The position numbers were made by a program, and so were the translations under genes. Positions 43,938 to 52,976 of a DNA stretch of 64,000 nt are shown here, one piece after another. The notes under the pieces were generated by a model. It did not search any database. It was not told where the DNA came from and saw nothing but the letters and a program-made list of their open reading frames with translations. Numbering within the stretch: the stretch's first letter is position 1; each line of letters opens with the position of its first letter. This DNA comes from Paenarthrobacter sp. AR 02 (GTDB taxonomy: Bacteria > Actinomycetota > Actinomycetes > Actinomycetales > Micrococcaceae): contig NZ_JAJUKH010000001.1 of NCBI RefSeq assembly GCF_021538675.1, forward strand, positions 186,001-250,000, in the 5' to 3' direction.

Positions 43938-44828
43938 ATGACGGCGAAAATCAGCTTGCGCAACGTCACCAAGGAATTCACGGTCCGCGCCACCAAGACT
44001 GCTGCGGCCACCCGGTTGACCGCCATCGATGGGCTCAGCCTCGATGTCCGCGACGGCGAATTCCTCACCCTGGTGGGACCAAGCGGCTCCGGCAAGACCA
44101 CCCTGCTGGACCTCCTCGCCGGATTGTCCACCCCGACGTCAGGAGAAGTGCTGGTGGACGGCAAACCGGTTACCGGTCCGGGCAAGGACAGGGCCGTGGT
44201 GTTCCAGCAGTACGCCTTGTTTCCGTGGCGGACGGCGTCAGCCAATGTGTCGATCGGCCTCGAAGGGGTGGGTCCCGACGGGAAGAAGCTGAATCGCCGG
44301 GAACGTGCGGCAAAAGCCAAGGAGTACTTGGCGTTGGTAGGCCTTGCCGGCTTCGAGGACCGCTACCCGCATGAACTCTCCGGCGGAATGAAGCAGCGGG
44401 TTGCCATCGCCCGCAGCCTGGCCTATGAGCCGGACGTGCTCCTCATGGATGAGCCGTTCGCCGCACTGGATGCCCAGACCCGTGAGCAGTTGCAGGACGA
44501 ACTGCTCCGGATCTGGAAGGCCACGGGCAAAACGATCGTGTTCATCACCCACGGCATCGACGAGGCCGTTTACCTCGGCGAGCGCGTTGCCGTGCTGAGC
44601 GCGCGACCGGGGCGGCTCAAGGAGATCGTGGACATCGACATCCCGGACCGTGAAGGCGACGAAGACATCCGTTCCAACCCTGCCTTTGTTGAGCACCGGC
44701 ACCAGGTCTGGACCCTGCTGCACGACGAAGTCCGCCGGGCACAGGACGCCGGGCACCGCAAGATCCTCCCGGATGGCAGCGCACCGGACGAACCTGTGAC
44801 CACCACTATTGAAAGGAGCGCGGCCTGA
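43938..44828 (+). CDS. ABC transporter ATP-binding protein (SsuB/TauB type)
   Basis: 296 residues. Walker A is GPSGSGKTTLL, the signature is LSGGMKQRVAIARSL and Walker B VLLMDEPFAALDA, followed by the H-loop VFITHGIDEA. Drives import of the sulfonate. Starts two bases after the substrate-binding gene and its TGA overlaps the permease ATG (TGATG). Confidence 0.95.
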   Translation: MTAKISLRNVTKEFTVRATKTAAATRLTAIDGLSLDVRDGEFLTLVGPSGSGKTTLLDLLAGLSTPTSGEVLVDGKPVTGPGKDRAVVFQQYALFPWRTASANVSIGLEGVGPDGKKLNRRERAAKAKEYLALVGLAGFEDRYPHELSGGMKQRVAIARSLAYEPDVLLMDEPFAALDAQTREQLQDELLRIWKATGKTIVFITHGIDEAVYLGERVAVLSARPGRLKEIVDIDIPDREGDEDIRSNPAFVEHRHQVWTLLHDEVRRAQDAGHRKILPDGSAPDEPVTTTIERSAA

Positions 44829-45736
44829 TGACCACCACGTTGGCACATCCAGAAACCGCAGCCTCCGCGGCTGACGCACGCACCGCCGTCGAACCTTCCG
44901 TGAGGGCAGCCCCCGGAGAGGGTACGACGCCGGCACCCGGCATAGTGCGTCGTGTCGCCGCGGTGCTTGGTTCAGCCGTGTGGAAGTCCGCGGCGGTCCT
45001 GGCGTTCCTGGCGCTGTGGGAGTTGGGGCCCACGTACTTGGCGAGTCCCTCCACCCGGGTGTTCCTGCCACCGCTGCACGAAGTGCTCCTGGCCTGGGGC
45101 AAGCTTTTTGAATCCGGCACCATCCAGGGCCACATCGCGGCCAGCCTCACGCGCTCAGTTGCGGGCTTCGGCGCCGCGCTGGTCGCGGGTGTCTCGCTGG
45201 GTTTGCTCATTGCCTGGTACGGGCGGCTGAACTCGGTCCTGAACCCGCTCTTGGAGCTGTTCCGCAACACGGCGGCCCTGGCGCTCCTGCCTGTGTTCAC
45301 GCTGTTGCTGGGCATCGGCGAGGAATCCAAGATCAGCATCGTGGCCTACGCGGCCTTCTTCCCGGTGCTGCTGAACACCATCGCCGGAGTGAAGACCGTG
45401 GATCCGCTCCTGATCAGGGCAGCGCGTTCCTTGGGACTCAACAGCTTCCGGCTCTTCCAGAAAGTCATCCTGCCCTCCGCGGTGCCCACGATCTTCACGG
45501 GCATCCGCATGGCCGGTACCGCATCCATCCTGGTGCTGATCGCCGCCGAAATGGTGGGCGCGAAGGCTGGCCTGGGCTACCTGATTGTCAATGCGCAGAG
45601 CAGCTTCCTGATCCCGGACATGTACGCGGGCATCCTCACGGTGTCCTTGCTGGGCCTCGGTGTGAACTTCCTGCTGGTGGCCTTGGAACGGCACTTCTCC
45701 CGGTGGCGGACCGCCGTCGGTTCTGCAGCCTCCTGA
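44828..45736 (+). CDS. ABC transporter permease (SsuC/TauC type)
   Basis: 302 residues with about six membrane helices following a proline/alanine-rich N-terminus of about 45 residues. The cytoplasmic coupling loop (EAA-like) is near RAARSLGLNSFRLFQKVILPSAVPTIFTGIRMAGTAS. Translationally coupled to the ATPase gene upstream. Confidence 0.93.
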   Translation: MTTTLAHPETAASAADARTAVEPSVRAAPGEGTTPAPGIVRRVAAVLGSAVWKSAAVLAFLALWELGPTYLASPSTRVFLPPLHEVLLAWGKLFESGTIQGHIAASLTRSVAGFGAALVAGVSLGLLIAWYGRLNSVLNPLLELFRNTAALALLPVFTLLLGIGEESKISIVAYAAFFPVLLNTIAGVKTVDPLLIRAARSLGLNSFRLFQKVILPSAVPTIFTGIRMAGTASILVLIAAEMVGAKAGLGYLIVNAQSSFLIPDMYAGILTVSLLGLGVNFLLVALERHFSRWRTAVGSAAS

Positions 45737-45791
45737 ATTTTTACCCGTGGCGACCCAGCCACACACATCACAGAAACGAAAAGGAAAAACA

Positions 45792-46724
45792 ATGACCGTC
45801 ATTACCGAAACCAAACTCGAGTTCGCCAAGCTCGGCTCCCGCATCGGTGCCGAAATCCGTGGGCTGGACATCAGCGGAGACCTCAGCGAGGAAACCGTGG
45901 CGCAGATCAGGGCAGCCCTCAACGAGCACAAGGCGCTGGTGTTCCGCGAGGCCAACATCCTCACGGATGAGGCCCAGGTGAAGTTTGCTTCACACTTCGG
46001 ACCACTGACCAAGGCCCACCCGACCGTGGCTTCGGTGGAAGGGGAAGAGAACGTCCTGCCCGTCGACAGCGAAAACGGCTCGGCCAACAACTGGCACACG
46101 GACGTCACGTTCGTGGTGAACCCGCCGCAGGCATCCACCCTGCGCAGCATCGACCTTCCGGCCTACGGCGGAGAGACGCTGATTGCCTCCTCGGCCGGGG
46201 CTTACCAGGACCTGCCCGAGGAACTGCGCACCTTCGCGGACAGCCTGTGGGCCATCCACACCAATGACTACGACTACTCGGTGCCCAAGAACCTGGAGCA
46301 CTCCAACGCCGAGGAACGTCGCAAGGAGTTCACCCGGCTGAAGTTCGAGACCGCCCACCCCGTGGTGCGGGTCCACCCGTTGACCGGCGAGCGCGGATTG
46401 TTCATTGGGGGCTTCGCGCAGCGGCTTCGCATCGTGGGCCTGTCCAACACGGAGTCCAAGGACATCATCCGCCTGCTTCAGGCGTATGTGACGCGACCGG
46501 AAAATGTGGTCCGCGTGAACTGGGAGCCCAACCAGGTGGTTCTGTTCGACAACCGCATCACCCAGCACTACGCACCTGATAACTACGATGGCCAGCCGCG
46601 CAAGCTCAACCGAGTGACCATCGCCGGCGACATCCCGGTAGGCATCGACGGAAAGCCCAGCCAGGCGATCCAGGGTGACTCCAGCACGTACTCCGTGGTG
46701 GCTCCGGCCAGCCCTGTCTCGTAG
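45792..46724 (+). CDS. TauD/TfdA-family dioxygenase
   Basis: 310 residues from ATG 45792 (AAGGAAAAAC upstream). An iron(II)- and 2-oxoglutarate-dependent dioxygenase with the HxD pair in NNWHTDVTF, a distal His in ITQHYAPDNY and the oxoglutarate-binding Arg in NRVTI. With the sulfonate importer it probably desulfonates taurine or an alkylsulfate, releasing sulfite for growth under sulfate shortage. Other substrates of the TfdA branch cannot be excluded. Confidence 0.93.
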   Translation: MTVITETKLEFAKLGSRIGAEIRGLDISGDLSEETVAQIRAALNEHKALVFREANILTDEAQVKFASHFGPLTKAHPTVASVEGEENVLPVDSENGSANNWHTDVTFVVNPPQASTLRSIDLPAYGGETLIASSAGAYQDLPEELRTFADSLWAIHTNDYDYSVPKNLEHSNAEERRKEFTRLKFETAHPVVRVHPLTGERGLFIGGFAQRLRIVGLSNTESKDIIRLLQAYVTRPENVVRVNWEPNQVVLFDNRITQHYAPDNYDGQPRKLNRVTIAGDIPVGIDGKPSQAIQGDSSTYSVVAPASPVS

Positions 46725-46742
46725 CCATGTGTTGCTGTAAGC

Positions 46743-46810
46743 ACCCAACTGAGTCGCAGCTGAACGCGTTTTGAGAGGTCATCACGCACACAGCTGCGAC
46801 TCAGTTGGGT
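46743..46810. repeat. Perfect 20-bp inverted repeat between convergent genes
   Basis: ACCCAACTGAGTCGCAGCTG (46743-46762) and its exact complement (46791-46810) with a 28-base spacer, between TauD and the aldo-keto reductase gene. No T-tract follows on either strand. Confidence 0.9.
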
Positions 46811-46821
46811 TAAAACCAGAG

Positions 46822-47775
46822 TTACGGGATGTTGTTTCCCCTCGCCGACACCCATAGTCCGTACCACTCGGCACGGGACATGCCGGCGGCCACAGAGGCG
46901 GAATCAGCGCATGCCTGAATACGTGCGGGGTTAGTGGTCCCTACAACAGGCGAGATCCCGGCCGGGTGCTTCATCAGCCAGCCCAGCAGCACTGATTCCG
47001 GCGTGGTGTTCTTCCCGGCCGCCAACTGTGCGAGCTTGTCGGCAGTTGCCGATTCGGCCGGCGAAAACTCCGCAGACGGCGCCCCCGTATAACGGCCTTG
47101 GGCCAGGGACCCGTACGCCTGAAGCTCCACCCCATTAGCCACGCAGTACTCGACGGTCCCGTGCGGAAAGCTGTAGCCACTGCCTTCCGGATGGTTCACC
47201 AGCACGGTGCTCTCCACCCAGTCCCGCCGCAGCAGGCTCATTTCCAATTGGTTCGCCACGATGGGTGTCTCCAACTCGTCCTGGAGGAAGGCAATCTGCG
47301 CGCCGGACATGTTGGACACCCCCAACTGCCGCACCTTTCCTTCTGCCATCAACTGCCCGACGGCCGCCGCCACCTCATGCGGGTCCATCAGGGGATCGGG
47401 CCTGTGAAGGAGCAACAGGTCCACGTAATCCGTTTGAAGACGTTTCAGGCTCCCGTTGACCCGTTCAAGGATGGCTTCCCGGCTGAGGTCGTAGTGCGTA
47501 TCCAACCCCCGCTCCCCCAGCCTGATCCCGCACTTGGTCTGCAACTGGATGTTTTCGCGCAGGCCCTGCGAACGGGAGAGGACCTCCCCGAAGACTGCCT
47601 CGGACTTGCCGCTGCGGTAGATGTCCGCATGATCGAACAGCTCAACACCGATCCCGCGCGCGGCGTCAATCACTGCAGCGGCCTGGTCGATTTCCGCAGC
47701 TCCGTAGGACGTACCGTCCCACGAACCGCCAAGTCCCATGCAGCCGTATATAAGGCGTCCACGCCCGTTCGCCAT
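46822..47775 (-). CDS. Aldo-keto reductase (YdhF-like)
   Basis: 317 residues. The catalytic tetrad is present: Asp and Tyr in FDHADIYRSGKSE, Lys in LQTKCGIRL and His in LLLHRPDPLM. The C-terminal NADPH-binding region has SPVVGTTNPARIQACA. It resembles YdhF-type reductases of unknown substrate. It begins 15 bases after the alpha-glucosidase stop and may be read with it, pointing to sugar metabolism. Confidence 0.9.
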   Translation of the reverse strand: MANGRGRLIYGCMGLGGSWDGTSYGAAEIDQAAAVIDAARGIGVELFDHADIYRSGKSEAVFGEVLSRSQGLRENIQLQTKCGIRLGERGLDTHYDLSREAILERVNGSLKRLQTDYVDLLLLHRPDPLMDPHEVAAAVGQLMAEGKVRQLGVSNMSGAQIAFLQDELETPIVANQLEMSLLRRDWVESTVLVNHPEGSGYSFPHGTVEYCVANGVELQAYGSLAQGRYTGAPSAEFSPAESATADKLAQLAAGKNTTPESVLLGWLMKHPAGISPVVGTTNPARIQACADSASVAAGMSRAEWYGLWVSARGNNIP

Positions 47776-47790
47776 AGCGTCAGTACTCCC

Positions 47791-49545
47791 CTACGCCTTG
47801 CTGACAACCCAGGCAGTGGTGTCCGACGGCAGTTTGCCCTCTTCCAATGGTCCGCTGGAGACCACAACCTCGCCCTCAGGCAGATCAACGGGCTCGCTGC
47901 CGAAGTTGGTCAGCGTATGCCAGCCTCCGGGACGGCTGAAGTGCAGCACATCCGGGTTGCCGGTCTCCACCCATTCGAGTTCCTCATCGGCCTGGAGTTC
48001 GCTTCGCAGGTGCAGCGCCTTCCGGTACAGCTCAAGCGTGGAACCCTCAACGCCGTCCTGCTTGGCCACTGCGTACTCCGCAAACCACGCAGGCTGCGGA
48101 AGGTGCGCGCCGCCGGAGCCGAAACCGAACGACGGGCCCTCCGCTGTCCACGGCAGCGGGACACGGCACCCATCACGGCCGATCTCCACTCCCGGGTTGC
48201 GGAAGAAGGACGGGTCCTGACGCTCGGAGTCGGGAATCTCCGTCACTTCGCGCAAGCCCAGCTCTTCACCCTGGTACAGGTACGCGGAGCCCGGCAGCGC
48301 AAGCAACAATAGCGTTGCGGCGCGGGCCCGACGCAAGCCAAGTTCGACGTCGAGCTCCTCAGCCGGCGCGCCGGCCAGAAGCCAGCCCTTGCCGTCCTGG
48401 CCCTTGGGTTCGCTGCCGGTGATGTCCTGCGCGGCGTTGGTTCCCTGTGCCACTGAGCCGCCCTTCGGCAGCCCGTAACGGGTGGCGTGGCGGACGACGT
48501 CGTGGTTGGAGAAGACCCACGTTGAAGATGCGCCGGATTCCTTGGCGTGGACCAGGTTGTCCGTGATGATCTTCCTGAACGATGCGGCGTCAAAGTCGGA
48601 CTGGAGCAGGTCGAAGTTGAAGGCCTGGCCCAGTCCCTCAGGGCTGGCGTACCGGGCCCGGCGGGACTCGTGGACCCATGCCTCGGCAACGGCTGTCCGC
48701 GGCGGGTTGTATTCATTGAAGAGCTTGCGCCACTCGGCGTAGACCTCGTGCACCTCGTCACGGTCCCAGAAAGGGTGGGAGCCATCGGTGAAACCGTCGG
48801 TTCCGTGCGCCTTCTTCAGCAGGTCTGCCTTCATGGGCATCGGCTCGGACAGGTCCTTGGCCATGCCGTGGGCAACATCGATGCGGAAGCCGTCCACACC
48901 ACGGTCCGACCAGAAACGCAGGGTCTTGAGGAAGTCTTCGCGGATTTCCGGGTTCTCCCAGTTAAAGTCCGGCTGTTCCTTGGCGAAGATGTGCATGTAC
49001 CACTGCCCGGGAGTGCCGTCCGGCTCGGTGATGCGCTCCCAGATGGGACCGCCAAAGACGGAATCCCAGTCGGAGGGAGGAAGCTCACCGTTCTCGCCCT
49101 TGCCGTCACGGAAGATGTAGCGCTCGCGGGCGGCCGACCCTTTCGGCGATGCCAGGGCCTCCTTGAACCATTCGTGACGGTCCGAAGAGTGGTTGGGCAC
49201 GATGTCCACCACGATCTTGATCCCTGCCGCGTGCAGGGCTGCTGCCATCTCGTCGAAGTCTTCCAGGGTTCCCAGCTTGGGGTCCACATTGCGGTAGTCA
49301 TCCACGTCGTAGCCGCCGTCAGCCAGGGCCGAGGGATAGAACGGGCTGAGCCAGACGGCATCGATTCCCAGTTCCTTCAAGTACGGGACCTTGGCTGTGA
49401 TGCCCTTGATGTCGCCCAGCCCATCCCCGTTCGCGTCGTGGAAGCTGCGGGGATAGATCTGGTAGACCGCTGCTTGGCGCCACCAGTTCGGATCCGTCAT
49501 GCGTCCGGCGTCGGTACGGTGTGCCTGCGTAGTGGGGGTGCTCAC
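47791..49545 (-). CDS. GH13 alpha-glucosidase
   Basis: 584 residues of the oligo-1,6-glucosidase/alpha-glucosidase branch of GH13. Family motifs in order: AAVYQIYPRSFHDANGDGLGDI, VDIVPNHSSDRHEWF, GFRIDVAHGM with the nucleophile Asp, VAEAWVHE with the acid/base Glu, and VFSNHDVVRHATRYG. No signal peptide, so it acts inside on sugars imported by the adjacent ABC system. Likely substrates are maltose, isomaltose or trehalose-like glucosides. An operator-like palindrome sits just upstream (49566-49577). Confidence 0.94.
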   Translation of the reverse strand: MSTPTTQAHRTDAGRMTDPNWWRQAAVYQIYPRSFHDANGDGLGDIKGITAKVPYLKELGIDAVWLSPFYPSALADGGYDVDDYRNVDPKLGTLEDFDEMAAALHAAGIKIVVDIVPNHSSDRHEWFKEALASPKGSAARERYIFRDGKGENGELPPSDWDSVFGGPIWERITEPDGTPGQWYMHIFAKEQPDFNWENPEIREDFLKTLRFWSDRGVDGFRIDVAHGMAKDLSEPMPMKADLLKKAHGTDGFTDGSHPFWDRDEVHEVYAEWRKLFNEYNPPRTAVAEAWVHESRRARYASPEGLGQAFNFDLLQSDFDAASFRKIITDNLVHAKESGASSTWVFSNHDVVRHATRYGLPKGGSVAQGTNAAQDITGSEPKGQDGKGWLLAGAPAEELDVELGLRRARAATLLLLALPGSAYLYQGEELGLREVTEIPDSERQDPSFFRNPGVEIGRDGCRVPLPWTAEGPSFGFGSGGAHLPQPAWFAEYAVAKQDGVEGSTLELYRKALHLRSELQADEELEWVETGNPDVLHFSRPGGWHTLTNFGSEPVDLPEGEVVVSSGPLEEGKLPSDTTAWVVSKA

Positions 49546-49565
49546 GGAACTCCTTTGATTTAGAT

Positions 49566-49577
49566 TCTAAATTTAGA
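49566..49577. promoter_or_regulatory. Operator-like palindrome upstream of the alpha-glucosidase gene
   Basis: TCTAAATTTAGA, a perfect 12-base palindrome about 20 bases before the alpha-glucosidase start. Related sequences recur in the gap between the binding-protein gene and the ROK regulator. Confidence 0.65.
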
Positions 49578-49623
49578 TCCCGGACCAGTATGAAACGCTG
49601 GACGCGGGAAGGTCAACAGTGGG

Positions 49624-50535
49624 TCAGCCCTTGACTGCGCCCTGCGTGACGCCCGCCATGACCCACCTCTGGGTAAAGAGATACGCAACGATCGCGGGTG
49701 CCATGGCCATGAGGTAGGACGCGAAGGACACGTGGTAGTTATTGCTGAATTGGGTCTGGAACAGGTTCTGCCGCACCGGGAGGGTCTGCAGGGCCGGATC
49801 GGAAATGATCAGGGACGGCATCATGAAGTCGTTCCAGGCATAGAGGAACGCGAAGATGCCCACCGTTGCGCTCATCGGCGCCAGCAGCGGAAAGATCAGC
49901 TTCCAGAACGTTTGCCACGTCGTGGCACCATCGATCCGGGCGCTCTCTTCCAACTCCATGGGGATTGAACGGAGGAACGCGGTGAAGAGCAACACGCTGA
50001 AGCTCAGTTGGAACATGGTGGCGAGCAGGATGACGCCGAAGGGATTGTCCAGGCCCAGCCGGCCGGTGAGCTGGATTTGCGGCAGTGCAACCACAGGGAA
50101 CGGGATGAACATGGCCGCGAGCAGGTAGAAGAACGAGTACCGGAACAGCTTGCGCTCCCAGTTACGCACTATCGCGTACGACGCGAACGCAGCCAGGATG
50201 ATGGTTGCCACCACCGTGCCTGCCGTGACCAGCAGCGACATGGCAGCGCCGACGGGGAAGTTCGTCAACGTCCAGGCCTGGACGAAGCCGTCCAGGCTGA
50301 ATGGCGCCGGGAAGGAGAACGCATTGCCATCAACTGCCTGCCCCTGGGTCTTGAACGCCATGGAAACCGTGACGTACAGGGGAAGCAGGACAGTAACGGC
50401 GCACAACAGGAGGATGGCGGTCCCCGACCAGTTGGCCCGCTCCGGCTTAACTCCCGCAGCGGAGCGGGAACGTCCGACGGCGGTGCGTGGCTTGGTTTGC
50501 CGGGCTTCGGTTTCGATGGTGGCTTGATTGGTCAT
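49624..50535 (-). CDS. Carbohydrate ABC transporter permease (MalG type)
   Basis: 303 residues with six membrane helices after a 30-residue basic N-terminus. The EAA loop is ELEESARIDGATTWQTFWKLIFPLLAP, as in binding-protein-dependent sugar importers. The start codon overlaps the stop of the MalF-type gene (TGATG at 50535), so they are coupled. No ATPase is encoded nearby, so a shared MsiK-like ATPase elsewhere is likely (inference). Confidence 0.95.
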   Translation of the reverse strand: MTNQATIETEARQTKPRTAVGRSRSAAGVKPERANWSGTAILLLCAVTVLLPLYVTVSMAFKTQGQAVDGNAFSFPAPFSLDGFVQAWTLTNFPVGAAMSLLVTAGTVVATIILAAFASYAIVRNWERKLFRYSFFYLLAAMFIPFPVVALPQIQLTGRLGLDNPFGVILLATMFQLSFSVLLFTAFLRSIPMELEESARIDGATTWQTFWKLIFPLLAPMSATVGIFAFLYAWNDFMMPSLIISDPALQTLPVRQNLFQTQFSNNYHVSFASYLMAMAPAIVAYLFTQRWVMAGVTQGAVKG

Positions 50536-51449
50536 CAGAGGGCATTCCGTCCGCGGGTCAACGAGAGCTGTACAAGGGAAATCAGGATGGCGACAACGAA
50601 GAAGATCGTTGCGTTGGCCATCTGGTAGGCGTAGTCGCCGCCGTTGAAGCCGGCGATCACGGTCATTGCGATGCTTCGGGTCGAGGTTCCCGGGCCGCCG
50701 TTCGTCAGCCCGACAATGATGTCGTAGGCGTTCAGGAAGCCCTTGAACCCGAGAATGATGTTGATGACCACGTATCCGGCCACCAGCGGGAGGGTGATCT
50801 TGACGAGCTGCTGGAACTTGCTGGCGCCGTCGATGTCCGCTGCCTCATAAACATCCCCGGGAACAGCGACCAGGCCCGCGATGTAGATGAGCAGGGCGCC
50901 GGGAACTGCCTGCCACGCGGTCACCAGCACGATGGCAATCCATGCCAGGTCCGGGTTGGCCAGCAGGCTGCTTTCCAGCCATGGAATCCCTGCTGCCGCC
51001 CCGGCCGCGGGCAGCGAGTTGGAAAACAGGAAGTTGAAGACGTAGGCGATGATGATGCCGGAAACCACCATGGGGATGACGAAGACGGTGCGCAGCGCAG
51101 ACTTCATCCGGATACGCGAGGTCAGGCCCACTGCCAGGAGGAAGGCCACGACGTTGACGGCGATTACCGTAACCAGCGAGAAACCGAAGGTGAAAAGGTA
51201 GCTCTGCAGGATCGCAGGATCACCAAAGATTGCAACATAGTTGGTGAGGCCAACGAACTTCCAGTCACCGATGCCAATGGAATCCGTGAAGCTGAAGAAG
51301 ATACCGATGATGGCCGGGACGGTGATGGCAAGGGTGAACAAGAGAAGGCTGGGCAGAAGGAAGAGGTAGAAGATCGGTTCGACGGGACGCTTGGCGCGTT
51401 GCCGGGGAAGGCCCCTGCCGGAGGTGGTTTTGTTGGTGAGGATTGACAT
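50535..51449 (-). CDS. Carbohydrate ABC transporter permease (MalF type)
   Basis: 304 residues with six membrane helices and the coupling loop DVYEAADIDGASKFQQLVKITLPLVAGY. It forms the import channel with the MalG-type partner. 22 bases separate it from the substrate-binding gene upstream. Confidence 0.95.
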   Translation of the reverse strand: MSILTNKTTSGRGLPRQRAKRPVEPIFYLFLLPSLLLFTLAITVPAIIGIFFSFTDSIGIGDWKFVGLTNYVAIFGDPAILQSYLFTFGFSLVTVIAVNVVAFLLAVGLTSRIRMKSALRTVFVIPMVVSGIIIAYVFNFLFSNSLPAAGAAAGIPWLESSLLANPDLAWIAIVLVTAWQAVPGALLIYIAGLVAVPGDVYEAADIDGASKFQQLVKITLPLVAGYVVINIILGFKGFLNAYDIIVGLTNGGPGTSTRSIAMTVIAGFNGGDYAYQMANATIFFVVAILISLVQLSLTRGRNAL

Positions 51450-51471
51450 TTCTTGGCTCCAGGGTCCGGCG

Positions 51472-52746
51472 CTACTGGCGAAACGCCAGGTGCGCCCAAT
51501 CTGCGTCGAGGGTGCGGAGGGTGGATTCAGGTCCCGCGCCGAAGACGAGCGCCTGGGTGTAGTTCATGATCGGGATGGTCTTTGGCACCAGGACCGAGGG
51601 GCCCTGATAGACCTTTCCCTGCTCGTAGTACCCGGCCATGCCCGCGATCCGCGGGTCCGGGACCACCGTGGAGTCCTTGGTTGGGGTAAAACCGAGCTGG
51701 GACTTGTTATAGGCGTCCATCACTTCCGGCTTGTACAGATACTCAAGGAAGTCACGTGCGGCGTCCTTGTGCTTGGACGCCTCAGGAATCCACGCGGCGA
51801 GGTCCACGTTGACGCGGACGCGCAGGTCCTCCGGATTCTCGGTCATCGGCAACGGGAAAGTCCCGAGCTTGAGGTCCGGTGCGGTCTTGGCCACTTCGCT
51901 GAATGCCCAAGGCCCCTGCAGGTACATGGCCGCCTTGCCTTGTGAAAAGGCCAGGTTTCCGTCGCCATAGGCCCGGCTCGCCGCATCCTTATTGACGTAG
52001 TTCTTGGTCAACTGCAGCATCCTGGAAACCGGCTGGTCGAAGTCTTTCTGGAACGACACCGAGGAATCCGGACCGACGCCCGTTCCTTCATCGGCGAGCT
52101 TCTTGAAGAAGTCAAGGGTGTCCACTTGACCGCCAACGGAGTAGTCGAACCATCCCTGCGCGATGGTCCAGTCGTCCTTCCACGTGGCGTAGAACGGCGT
52201 CACGCCAGCGGCTTTCAATTTCTCGCAGGCGGCGATCAGCTGGCTCCAGGTTGTCGGGACCTCAATGTTGTTCGCAGCGAAGATGTCCTTGTTGTAGATC
52301 ACGGAGGACGCCATCACCGAATAGGGAAGGGCACTGGTACGCCCTGGGTACTTGCCGTACTGGTCCATCAACGGCTGGAGGTCTTCCCTGATGCGGGAGG
52401 CAGCGTTGGTTCCGGAAAGATCGCTCAAAACCCCGCGCTGGACGAACCGGGACGATTCCATGTTGTAGTTGGCCAGTGCAATGTCCGGCGGGTTGCCTCG
52501 TACGAAGCTGGCTGAGACGACGTCGACGCCGGAGGTGTCCATGACAACCTGCGTCTTGTCCTGCGAAGCGTTGTAGTCGGCAACGAGTTTGCCCATGAAG
52601 CCGATGGCCTCACGCTTACTGAACGTGAACCGGATTGTTTCCTTGCCCGGTTCGCCCGTGCAACCCGAGAGGAGGCCTGCCAGCAGGGCCAGCCCCAGCC
52701 CCATCGCTGCCAGGCGTTTCTTGCGTGTCGATTGTGCAGACACCAT
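51472..52746 (-). CDS. Sugar ABC transporter substrate-binding lipoprotein
   Basis: 424 residues. The signal peptide ends in LLSGC (lipobox Cys around residue 29), so the protein is anchored outside the membrane. The body fits family 1 extracellular solute-binding proteins (IRFTFSKREAIGFMGKLVADYN, YSVGGQVDTLDFFKKL, AMYLQGPWAF). The ligand is probably an alpha-glucoside because the hydrolase lies in the same operon. It is the first gene of the operon, with the ROK regulator gene divergent. Confidence 0.93.
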   Translation of the reverse strand: MVSAQSTRKKRLAAMGLGLALLAGLLSGCTGEPGKETIRFTFSKREAIGFMGKLVADYNASQDKTQVVMDTSGVDVVSASFVRGNPPDIALANYNMESSRFVQRGVLSDLSGTNAASRIREDLQPLMDQYGKYPGRTSALPYSVMASSVIYNKDIFAANNIEVPTTWSQLIAACEKLKAAGVTPFYATWKDDWTIAQGWFDYSVGGQVDTLDFFKKLADEGTGVGPDSSVSFQKDFDQPVSRMLQLTKNYVNKDAASRAYGDGNLAFSQGKAAMYLQGPWAFSEVAKTAPDLKLGTFPLPMTENPEDLRVRVNVDLAAWIPEASKHKDAARDFLEYLYKPEVMDAYNKSQLGFTPTKDSTVVPDPRIAGMAGYYEQGKVYQGPSVLVPKTIPIMNYTQALVFGAGPESTLRTLDADWAHLAFRQ

Positions 52747-52976
52747 AGTCCTTTCATCCTGCGGACCCCAACGGCCGCGTCACCATCAGAGGGCCATCCG
52801 TCCTGCCCGCCGAGTTTAGATAGGAGATAAATTTACAACCTATCGCTAAGCTTGGGTGACGGCCGCCACACCGTCAAGACTTTCGGCGAAATGTGTCGGG
52901 ATCTAAATTTATGAACTAAATTTAGAGAGGCCGCTGTCTCAGTTCCTGCAGGCGGTCGGGAAAGTGAGGAAGCAGC
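52747..52976. promoter_or_regulatory. Divergent control region with ROK operators
   Basis: 230 bases between the binding-protein gene and the ROK gene. It contains a perfect inverted repeat TCTAAATTTA (52902-52911) facing TAAATTTAGA (52917-52926) over five bases, and a weaker site around 52815-52833 with TTTAGATA and ATAAATTTA. Both resemble the palindrome at 49566. The strong site sits about 50 bases before the ROK start, consistent with autoregulation. Confidence 0.65.
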
